Positions 32,006-37,310 of a stretch of 37,310 nucleotides of DNA are shown in pieces. Below the pieces are notes generated by a model. The model was not told the origin of the DNA. It worked only from the letters and a program-made list of their open reading frames with translations, and searched no databases. A program made the translations under genes and the position numbers. Position 1 is the first letter of the stretch. Each line of letters opens with the position of its first letter. Origin of the DNA: Nocardioidaceae bacterium (lineage in GTDB: Bacteria; Actinomycetota; Actinomycetes; Propionibacteriales; Nocardioidaceae); assembly GCA_029268205.1 (NCBI GenBank), contig JAJUGK010000007.1, positions 1 through 37,310 of the forward strand, written 5' to 3'.

Positions 32006-33673
32006 TCAGCCGACCTGGGGGGCGGCGGAGGCCGCGATCCGGGCGACGGCTGCGCTGGGCGGGAGGGTGCCCAGGGTGCCGCCGTACGCCGGGCCCAGGC
32101 GGGTGGCGCAGAAGGCGGCGGCGACGTCGGGGCTGCCGTACCGCACCAGCAGCGAGCCCTGCAGGCAGGCGGCCATCTGGCCGGCGAGCCGCCGGGCGGA
32201 CATCTCCGCGGCGGTGGTGTCGGCCAGCATCTCCAGCACGCCCTCGATCGCCCGGTCGAGGTGCGGGTCCTCGCCGCGGGTGTGCCCGACCTCGGTGATC
32301 CAGGCCTCGAGCACCTCCGGCTCCCGGCCGAGGGCGCGCAGGACGTCGAGGGCGTTGACGTTGCCCGAGCCCTCCCAGATGGAGTTCAGCGGCGACTCCC
32401 GGAACAGCAGCGGCATACCCGACTCCTCGACGTAGCCGTTGCCACCCAGGCACTCCAGCGCCTCGGCGACCATCATCGGGGTGCGCTTGCAGACCCAGAA
32501 CTTCGCCAGCGGCAGCGCGATCCGCCGCAGCGCGGCCTCGTGCGGGTCGTCGGCGCGGTCGACGGCGGCGGCCAGGCGCATCGCGAGCGTCGTGGCGGCC
32601 GCGGACTCCACCGCCAGGTCGGCGACGACGTTCTGCATCAACGGCTTCTCCGCCAGCCGGCTGCCGAAGGCGGACCGGTGCTCGACGTGCCAGGCGGCCT
32701 CGCTCAGCGCGCGCCGCATCAGCGCCGACGACCCGAGAACGCAGTCGAGCCGGGTCGCGGCGACCATCTCGATGATGGTGCGGACCCCGCGGCCCTCGTC
32801 GCCGAGGCGCTGCGCCCAGGTGCCGCGGAACTCCAGCTCCGAGGAGGCGTTGGACCGGTTGCCGAGCTTGTCCTTGAGGCGGACGACGTCGAGGTCGTTG
32901 CGCGACCCGTCGGGCAGCACCCGTGGGACCACGAAGCAGCTCACGCCGCCCTCGGTCTGCGCCAGCACGAGGAACACGTCGTTGGTGGGTGCGGAGGTGA
33001 ACCACTTGTGCCCGTGGAGGACGTACTCGCCGTCGGTGCCGGTCGGGGTGGCCGTGGTGACGTTGGCGCGTACGTCGGATCCGCCCTGCTTCTCGGTCAT
33101 CCCCATCCCGGCCAGCGCGCCGAGCTTCTCGCCGGCCGGCAGGAGGCGTGGGTCGTAGGTGGTCGAGGCCAGGCGCGGCGACCATTCCTCAGCGCGTGTC
33201 GGGTCGACCCGCAGGGCCGGGACGGCGGCGTACGTCATCGAGATCGGGCACAGGTGTCCGGGCTCGGTCTGCGACCAGGCGTAGAACCCGGCCGCCCGCC
33301 GCAGGTGGGCGTCCGGAGCGCTCGATGTCCACGGCGCGGCCTGGAGGCCGTAGCCCACGGCGCGCTCCATCAGCCAGTGCCAGGACGGGTGGAAGCGGAC
33401 GTCGTCGACCCGGTTGCCGTACCGGTCGTAGTTGATCAGCTCGGGGTGGAACTCGTTGGCGAGCATCCCGTGCTCGCGCGCCTCCGCCGACCCGGCCTCG
33501 GCGCCGAGCGCGGCGAGGTCGTCGGCGAGGTCGGGGGAGCCGTGCACGCGCAGGGCCTCGGTCAGCACCGCGTCGCCGGTCACGACGTTGTGGCCCACCA
33601 GCGGCGGCGCCTGGTTGGTCGCCCGGCGGAGGTCGGTGAGGTCGGTGCCGATTTCAGGGGTCAGCGAAGCCAT
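32006..33673 (-). CDS. aidB: AidB-type acyl-CoA dehydrogenase family protein
   Basis: A 555-residue flavoprotein of the acyl-CoA dehydrogenase family, closest in layout to AidB. GMGMTEKQGGSDVRANVT, HGHKWFTSAPTND and SIWEGSGNVNALDVLRAL are the diagnostic segments. An extra N-terminal domain (from TNQAPPLVGHNV) and the C-terminal extension agree with AidB, which in E. coli belongs to the adaptive response to alkylation and binds DNA. The ATG at 33673 is preceded by TACGGT with a 6-nt gap; the longer frame to 33925 is rejected. No ada or alkA gene is nearby, and no SOS box was seen. Confidence 0.87.
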   Translation of the reverse strand: MASLTPEIGTDLTDLRRATNQAPPLVGHNVVTGDAVLTEALRVHGSPDLADDLAALGAEAGSAEAREHGMLANEFHPELINYDRYGNRVDDVRFHPSWHWLMERAVGYGLQAAPWTSSAPDAHLRRAAGFYAWSQTEPGHLCPISMTYAAVPALRVDPTRAEEWSPRLASTTYDPRLLPAGEKLGALAGMGMTEKQGGSDVRANVTTATPTGTDGEYVLHGHKWFTSAPTNDVFLVLAQTEGGVSCFVVPRVLPDGSRNDLDVVRLKDKLGNRSNASSELEFRGTWAQRLGDEGRGVRTIIEMVAATRLDCVLGSSALMRRALSEAAWHVEHRSAFGSRLAEKPLMQNVVADLAVESAAATTLAMRLAAAVDRADDPHEAALRRIALPLAKFWVCKRTPMMVAEALECLGGNGYVEESGMPLLFRESPLNSIWEGSGNVNALDVLRALGREPEVLEAWITEVGHTRGEDPHLDRAIEGVLEMLADTTAAEMSARRLAGQMAACLQGSLLVRYGSPDVAAAFCATRLGPAYGGTLGTLPPSAAVARIAASAAPQVG

Positions 33674-33679
33674 GCCCCC

Positions 33680-33685
33680 ACCGTA
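33680..33685 (-). promoter_or_regulatory. -10-like hexamer, aidB
   Basis: TACGGT lies 6 nt before the ATG, the same hexamer as at the aldehyde dehydrogenase and UPF0126-type genes. Confidence 0.5.
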
Positions 33686-33751
33686 GGCGCCGTCGCCGCC
33701 GGTGACCCGCCGCGGCCGGAAACTCCCATGCGTCCGGGCGATCCGCCCGCC

Positions 33752-33757
33752 TACAGT
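33752..33757 (+). promoter_or_regulatory. -10-like hexamer, small unknown gene
   Basis: TACAGT lies 6 nt before ATG 33764, which supports that start over the in-frame GTG 33761. Confidence 0.45.
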
Positions 33758-33763
33758 GGCGTG

Positions 33764-34060
33764 ATGGTGCCCCGCCTCGGTCCGTTGCCCCCGGACGCCG
33801 ACCTCCCCCGCGACTGCGCGGTCGGGCGGATCATCCGGGTCGCCGACGGGATCGCCGACGTGCGTTCGCGCGCCGGGCTCGTGCGTGCGACGTACGGGGC
33901 GGAGTACCTCGCCCGGATCGCGCACGATCCCCGCACCCGCCCGCGCCCCGGTGATCTGGTGCTGCTGCGCACCTGGCCCGGCCCGCGGGTGACGATGGAG
34001 CCGCTCGACCGCCGGGACGGGGGCGGCCGCGGGTCGGGGCCGGCGATGCGCGTCGGCTGA
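33764..34060 (+). CDS. Small protein of unknown function (98 residues)
   Basis: A short soluble protein with a Pro-rich start (MVPRLGPLPPDADLPRD), then VGRIIRVADGIADVRSRAGL and a later GDLVLLRTWPG. The beta-strand-like alternation suggests a small beta-barrel, as in OB or SH3-like modules, but I recognise no family. The tail is Gly/Arg-rich. It is divergent from aidB and 65 bp upstream of another small gene. Codon use (GC at third positions) matches its neighbours, which supports real coding. Confidence 0.6.
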   Translation: MVPRLGPLPPDADLPRDCAVGRIIRVADGIADVRSRAGLVRATYGAEYLARIAHDPRTRPRPGDLVLLRTWPGPRVTMEPLDRRDGGGRGSGPAMRVG

Positions 34061-34112
34061 CCCGGCACCGGCCCGTCCGGGGAGTCGCCGGGACCTGCCC
34101 CGCGGACCGTGC

Positions 34113-34118
34113 CATCCT
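34113..34118 (+). promoter_or_regulatory. -10-like hexamer, membrane-anchored small gene
   Basis: CATCCT lies 7 nt before GTG 34126; it is a weaker match than most in this window. Confidence 0.3.
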
Positions 34119-34125
34119 GTGCCGC

Positions 34126-34479
34126 GTGGGCAACGTCAACCTCCCGACCCCGGTCTTCCTGGCCAGCGGCGCGCTGTGCCTGTTGGCGGGGTACCTCATC
34201 GGGGTCGTCGCCGGCCCGGACACCCCGGCGCGCACCACAGCGGAGGTCGAGAGCTTCGATCCCGGCACCTCGGAGCTGTGCCTGCGCGGTGACGGCGCGA
34301 CCGACGCCGAGGGCGCCGAGGGCGACCTGCTGTGCGGGACGTGGCGGCGTACGGCGGGGTCGGAGACACCCGAGCCCGGCGACGTCTTCCGGTTCGTCTC
34401 GGTCGACGTCGACAATGCCGGTGGTGGCGGCGATCCCGTGGGCCCCGGGGTCGTGATCTACGGCTCCGTCGTGGACTGA
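34126..34479 (+). CDS. Small membrane-anchored protein upstream of the potassium channel
   Basis: A 117-residue protein with one N-terminal membrane helix (about residues 9-29, FLASGALCLLAGYLIGVVAG) and an acidic exported domain rich in Asp, Glu and Gly. Two cysteines (LCLRGDG and LCGTW) could form a disulfide outside. I do not recognise the family. The start GTG 34126 has no ribosome-binding site. The potassium channel begins 12 bp after its stop, so the two are probably one operon and the protein may be an accessory of the channel; that is inference from spacing. Confidence 0.65.
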   Translation: MGNVNLPTPVFLASGALCLLAGYLIGVVAGPDTPARTTAEVESFDPGTSELCLRGDGATDAEGAEGDLLCGTWRRTAGSETPEPGDVFRFVSVDVDNAGGGGDPVGPGVVIYGSVVD

Positions 34480-34491
34480 CGGGCGCTGGTC

Positions 34492-35571
34492 ATGGTCGAG
34501 AGCGGGGAGGGCGTCGGGAACGTCCGGTTGCCGGAGATCCAACGGTCGCCCTGGTGGGCGCTGACCCGCCGGCTCATGGCCGCGGCCGCGATCCTCGTGG
34601 GGTCGGTCCTGCTGGTCTACCTCGACCGCGACGGCTACCGCGACAGCACGGACGGCACGGTGTCGCTGCTCGACGCGATCTACTACACGACCGTCACGCT
34701 CAGTACGACCGGGTACGGCGACATCACCCCCGTCACCGACACCGCACGGATGGTCAACGCCTTCGTCGTGACCCCGGCGCGAATCGCGTTCCTGGTGCTG
34801 CTGATCGGCACCACCCTGGAGGTGCTGGCCACCCAGGGCCGAGAGATGTTCCGAGTCGCACGATGGAGGAAGCGCGTGGACCACCATGTCGTGGTGATCG
34901 GGTACGGCACGAAGGGGCGCAGCGCCGTCGACACCCTGCTCAACAACGGGGTGGCGAAGGAGTCGATCGTCATCGTCGACCCCAAGCCGGCCGCGGTCAG
35001 CGATGCGCACGAGGACGGGCTGGCGATCGTCACCGGCGATGCCACCCGGCGCGAGGTGCTCCGTCGCGCGGGCGTCAGCCGGGCCGACCAGGTCATCATC
35101 ACCGCCGACCGTGACGACTCGACCGTGCTCGCGACGCTCACGGTGCGCCAGCTCAACCCCGACGCGCAGGTCGTCGCCTCGGTGCGTGAGCAGAGCAACG
35201 TGCCGCTGGTGCGGCAGAGCGGTGCGGACTCGGTGGTCACCTCCTCCGACGCCGTCGGCCGTCTCCTGGGGCTGTCGTCCCTGAGCCCGACGCTGGGGTC
35301 GGTGATGGAGGACCTGCTCACCTACGGCGAGGGCCTCGAGGTCGCCGAGCGCGACCTGCTGCTCTCCGAGGTCGGCAAGCAGCCGCAGTCGCTGCCCGAC
35401 CAGGTGATCGCGGTGGTGCGCGACGAGCAGGTGCACCGCTACTTCGACCCGGTCGTCACCCGGCTCGCACGCGGGGACCGGCTGATCGTCGTCCGGCCGT
35501 CCAAGGAGCTGCCGTGGGCTCCGCGCCCCGGGACCCACAGTGAACCGACCGCCGACGACGGCGACGAGTGA
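34492..35571 (+). CDS. Two-helix potassium channel with RCK (TrkA-N) domain
   Basis: A 359-residue channel subunit. Two membrane helices (about 24-44 and 93-112) flank a pore loop whose selectivity filter TTGYGD is at residues 72-77. The cytoplasmic part is a Rossmann RCK domain (HVVVIGYGTKGRSAVDTLL from about residue 131; IVIVDPKP; VTGDATRREVL) followed by a TrkA-C-like region. This MthK/Kch plan gives ligand-gated potassium flux in a tetramer. The tail is acidic (TADDGDE). It follows the membrane-anchored small gene by 12 bp. Confidence 0.9.
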   Translation: MVESGEGVGNVRLPEIQRSPWWALTRRLMAAAAILVGSVLLVYLDRDGYRDSTDGTVSLLDAIYYTTVTLSTTGYGDITPVTDTARMVNAFVVTPARIAFLVLLIGTTLEVLATQGREMFRVARWRKRVDHHVVVIGYGTKGRSAVDTLLNNGVAKESIVIVDPKPAAVSDAHEDGLAIVTGDATRREVLRRAGVSRADQVIITADRDDSTVLATLTVRQLNPDAQVVASVREQSNVPLVRQSGADSVVTSSDAVGRLLGLSSLSPTLGSVMEDLLTYGEGLEVAERDLLLSEVGKQPQSLPDQVIAVVRDEQVHRYFDPVVTRLARGDRLIVVRPSKELPWAPRPGTHSEPTADDGDE

Positions 35572-35628
35572 CCGAACCCACGGTCCCCAGATCCGGCTCA
35601 GATCTGTGATCCCGGGACCGATCGGAGG

Positions 35629-35634
35629 CACAAT
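35629..35634 (+). promoter_or_regulatory. -10-like hexamer, 74-residue gene
   Basis: CACAAT lies 6 nt before GTG 35641. Confidence 0.4.
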
Positions 35635-35640
35635 AGGGGT

Positions 35641-35865
35641 GTGTCAGTGGAGGGTGGATCGACGGTGCACGAGGAACGACTCGAGGTCCTGGCGTGTGCG
35701 AGTCCCGGCGTGGACTCGCGCACCTATGCCGCGGCCGTACGCGTATGGCTGCACGGAGGTGTGCTGCGCACCGATGCGGCCCTGCTCGTGCCGGGGGAGG
35801 CGACCCCGTCCATGATCGCCGAGGCGCGCCGCCGCCAGGCGTACGGCGCTGCCGTCGCCGCCTGA
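35641..35865 (+). CDS. Small protein of unknown function (74 residues)
   Basis: A small soluble protein: HEERLEVLACASPGVDSRT, then YAAAVRVWLHGG and a C-terminal helix (SMIAEARRRQAYGAAVAA). I recognise no family. GTG at 35641 is chosen because CACAAT lies 6 nt before it. It sits 69 bp after the potassium channel gene and 66 bp before the SOS-controlled small gene. A GC-rich stretch with weak dyad symmetry at about 35870-35896 may terminate it. Confidence 0.55.
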   Translation: MSVEGGSTVHEERLEVLACASPGVDSRTYAAAVRVWLHGGVLRTDAALLVPGEATPSMIAEARRRQAYGAAVAA

Positions 35866-35906
35866 GGGCGAGGCCCGGGGGCCCTTCGGCCGCCTCATCC
35901 GGCGCT

Positions 35907-35920
35907 CGAACAGGTGTTCT
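35907..35920 (+). promoter_or_regulatory. SOS box over the promoter of the 88-residue gene
   Basis: CGAACAGGTGTTCT matches CGAAC-N4-GTTCG with one mismatch, at the last base. That base is also the first base of the -10-like TAACAT at 35920-35925, so bound LexA would block the promoter. Confidence 0.8.
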
Positions 35921-35925
35921 AACAT
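35920..35925 (+). promoter_or_regulatory. -10-like hexamer, SOS-controlled gene
   Basis: TAACAT lies 6 nt before ATG 35932. Confidence 0.55.
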
Positions 35926-35931
35926 GGCGCC

Positions 35932-36198
35932 ATGGGCGGCGGACATCGTGGCGGACACGCCAACCCGACCGCGCCCGATGACGGTCGGCGCGCGGTCCAC
36001 GTGTGGGTGCGCCGTCCCGGCTACTTCGGCGAGGAGCGGTTGCCCGGACTGCTGTTGATGTGGCGCCGGGGGCGTACGCGGTCCGGCGCCCCCCAATGGG
36101 AGGGCTGGGTGGTGTTCGCCGCGACCGGCCACCCGGAGGGCGGCGGACCGGTCGTCCGCCAGGAGTGGGTGGAGGCGGCGGCGATCATGCCCCGCTGA
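35932..36198 (+). CDS. Probable LexA-controlled small protein of unknown function (88 residues)
   Basis: A small, basic, Trp-rich protein. After a Gly/His-rich start it reads AVHVWVRRPGYFGEERLPG, LLLMWRRGRTRS, WEGWVVFAAT and RQEWVEAAAIMPR. The strand-like pattern with five tryptophans suggests a compact beta domain. I recognise no family with confidence. An SOS box overlapping its promoter predicts induction by DNA damage. It is a single gene: the hemerythrin gene beyond it is on the other strand. It could be an accessory of error-prone polymerases or another repair factor, but only its regulation suggests this. The 150 bp after it show no other clear feature. Confidence 0.65.
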   Translation: MGGGHRGGHANPTAPDDGRRAVHVWVRRPGYFGEERLPGLLLMWRRGRTRSGAPQWEGWVVFAATGHPEGGGPVVRQEWVEAAAIMPR

Positions 36199-36348
36199 CC
36201 AGCGGGTCGGCGACTCCCGCGAGACAGGCCACCGGGTGCGCCCACCCCTGCGTGAGTGGCGTGCGCGCCCGGTCGCGATGTTGAGGAGATGCCCCGCTCC
36301 TGTAGCGCTCACACCTCTCAACCGTGGGCTCTTCCGGTTGTCTCAGGC

Positions 36349-36906
36349 CTAGCGGGCCAGTGCCGTGCGTACGGCGTCGCGGGTGCGGTCGAGCACGGCG
36401 GCGAGGGGCCCGGCGAGGAGGTTGGTGGTGGCCGAACTGCCGACGCTGGGGTGGGGATGCGTGGGGGCGATCTTCTCCACCGCCAGCACGGCGGCCGCCA
36501 TCCGCTCAAGCATCCGCTCGTCGGTGTCGGCGCGCAGCAGCGGGAACTCCTCGCGCTCCTCGGCCTCGGCGTGAGTGATCACCGCCGCACGCAGGGCGGC
36601 GAGCTTCGGGTCGAACGCCGGGTCGGCGACGTCCATCCCGTCGAGGTCGGCGAGCAGCTTCTTGGCCGTGGTCTCCTCCTCGAGGCGCTCGTCGACCACA
36701 TCGTTGCCACCATCGGCGATCCGGGCCAGGGGGTGGGTGATGAGTTCCTCGGCCGTCTCGTGGACGGCGAGGTAGCGACGCAGTTCCTCGAAGGCGCGCT
36801 GCCGCGCGTCGGTGTCACTGGCGGCCTCGACGGCGTCGAAGAGGTCGCGGATGTGGCCGTGCTGTTGCACGAGCAGGTCGATGACGTCGGTCTTGGCGGA
36901 ACTCAT
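36349..36906 (-). CDS. Hemerythrin-like HHE-domain protein
   Basis: A 185-residue all-helical protein with a hemerythrin-type di-iron site: QQHGHIRDLFDAVE, then LAVHETAEELITHPLA and THAEAEEREEFPLL give the His and Glu ligands. Such proteins bind oxygen, sense oxygen or nitric oxide, or store iron; the role here is unknown. Residues after about 150 (THPHPSVGSSATT) form an extra tail. The ATG at 36906 has GGGAAGG about 6 nt upstream; the longer frame to 37221 is a shadow. It lies downstream of the cold-shock gene on the same strand, separated by a strong hairpin. Confidence 0.85.
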   Translation of the reverse strand: MSSAKTDVIDLLVQQHGHIRDLFDAVEAASDTDARQRAFEELRRYLAVHETAEELITHPLARIADGGNDVVDERLEEETTAKKLLADLDGMDVADPAFDPKLAALRAAVITHAEAEEREEFPLLRADTDERMLERMAAAVLAVEKIAPTHPHPSVGSSATTNLLAGPLAAVLDRTRDAVRTALAR

Positions 36907-37013
36907 GGGCGGCCTTCCCGGTGGCGGACTGGGGCTACCCCAAGGTGTTCCCCAGCGGCCATCGCCCATACCTGGGTGGTCTGTGGTGCGCGGCACCCGG
37001 TCTGGGAACGCGA

Positions 37014-37053
37014 ACCGCCCCCGTGATCGACGCGTGGTGATCGCGGGGGCGGT
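37014..37053 (-). terminator. Terminator hairpin after the cold-shock gene
   Basis: A 15-bp stem with one mismatch (left arm ACCGCCCCCGTGATC on the plus strand) and a 10-nt loop starts about 35 nt after the csp stop. It separates csp from the hemerythrin gene. Confidence 0.7.
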
Positions 37054-37066
37054 GCGGACGGCGGAG

Positions 37067-37096
37067 GTCAGATGGCCTCCGCTGGTGTCAGATGGC
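37067..37096. repeat. 10-bp direct repeat spanning the csp stop codon
   Basis: GTCAGATGGC occurs at 37067-37076 and 37087-37096, a 20-bp period; the second copy contains the csp stop codon. Confidence 0.75.
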
Positions 37097-37288
37097 GCGG
37101 ACGTTCTCCGCCTGCGGGCCCTTGGGGCCCTGCGTGACGTCGAACTCGACGCGCTGGTTCTCGTCGAGGCTCTTGTAGCCCTGGGTCTGGATTGCGGAGT
37201 AGTGGACGAACACGTCGTCACCCTCGGCGCGCTCGATGAAGCCGAAGCCCTTCTCGGCGTTGAACCACTTCACGGTACCTTCAGTCAT
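37088..37288 (-). CDS. csp: Cold-shock domain protein (CspA family)
   Basis: A 66-residue cold-shock protein, one OB-fold that binds single-stranded RNA and DNA and melts RNA structure. [17 protein letters not shown] contains RNP1 (KGFGFI) and VFVHYSAI contains RNP2. The usual [11 protein letters not shown] closes the domain. The ATG at 37288 has AAGGA 6 nt upstream. The 5' leader continues beyond the window, so a cold-responsive leader cannot be judged. Confidence 0.96.
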   Translation of the reverse strand: MTEGTVKWFNAEKGFGFIERAEGDDVFVHYSAIQTQGYKSLDENQRVEFDVTQGPKGPQAENVRAI

Positions 37289-37310
37289 GCTGATTCCTTG
37301 CTGGTGATGA

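Noticed and set aside
36199-36348. Possible small RNA or terminator between the SOS gene and the hemerythrin gene
   Set aside because: Only short imperfect dyads (GTTGAG/CTCAAC and GC-rich patches) are present; nothing consistent with a tRNA or a clear terminator.

Overview
The window is high-GC DNA (GC-rich third codon positions, many GTG starts) from an actinobacterium. Gene content points to Nocardioidaceae, perhaps Nocardioides, but that is an inference: LexA with mycobacterial-type SOS boxes next to a LysM division-inhibitor-like gene, a ferrochelatase with a cysteine-rich C-terminus, a 4Fe-4S APS reductase with NirA-type sulfite reductase, and LigC. It reads as ordinary chromosome. I see no insertion sequence, phage, CRISPR array, rRNA or tRNA.

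Layout. 1-4.7 kb: secreted hydrolases (a truncated peptidase-like protein, an NPP-type phosphatase and a PhoD-type phosphatase, the last two with Tat signals) and a cytosolic metallophosphoesterase. 4.8-6.3 kb: a succinate-semialdehyde-type dehydrogenase. 6.4-12.3 kb: a sugar operon (lipoprotein binding protein, two permeases, GH1 glucosidase, LacI regulator) behind a perfect 12-bp palindromic operator; no ATPase gene is present. 12.3-13.9 kb: lexA divergent from a LysM membrane protein, with a cluster of SOS boxes between. 13.9-18.7 kb: small membrane proteins, a cyclic-nucleotide-binding protein, and a translationally coupled MFS transporter and lactone oxidase. 18.8-25 kb: ferrochelatase, inositol-phosphatase family protein, LigC DNA ligase with a small partner, a secreted serine hydrolase, and a HipA-like kinase paired with a DUF3037 protein. 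25-30.3 kb: lipoamide dehydrogenase, then an assimilatory sulfate reduction operon (sulfite reductase, zinc-ribbon protein, APS reductase, sirohydrochlorin chelatase) preceded by a 28-codon leader peptide. 30.4-33.7 kb: long-form glyA and an AidB-type acyl-CoA dehydrogenase, separated by two large palindromes. 33.7-37.3 kb: small unknown proteins, a potassium channel, an SOS-box-controlled small gene, a hemerythrin protein and a cold-shock protein.

The most interesting signals are regulatory. An 88-codon gene of unknown function has a near-perfect SOS box lying on its -10 element. The sulfate operon has a probable attenuator peptide plus three TGGAC half-sites at exact 10-bp spacing. Sixteen coding genes carry a -10-like hexamer 6-8 nt before the start codon, which predicts widespread leaderless transcription. 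Short duplications span the stop codons of several genes.
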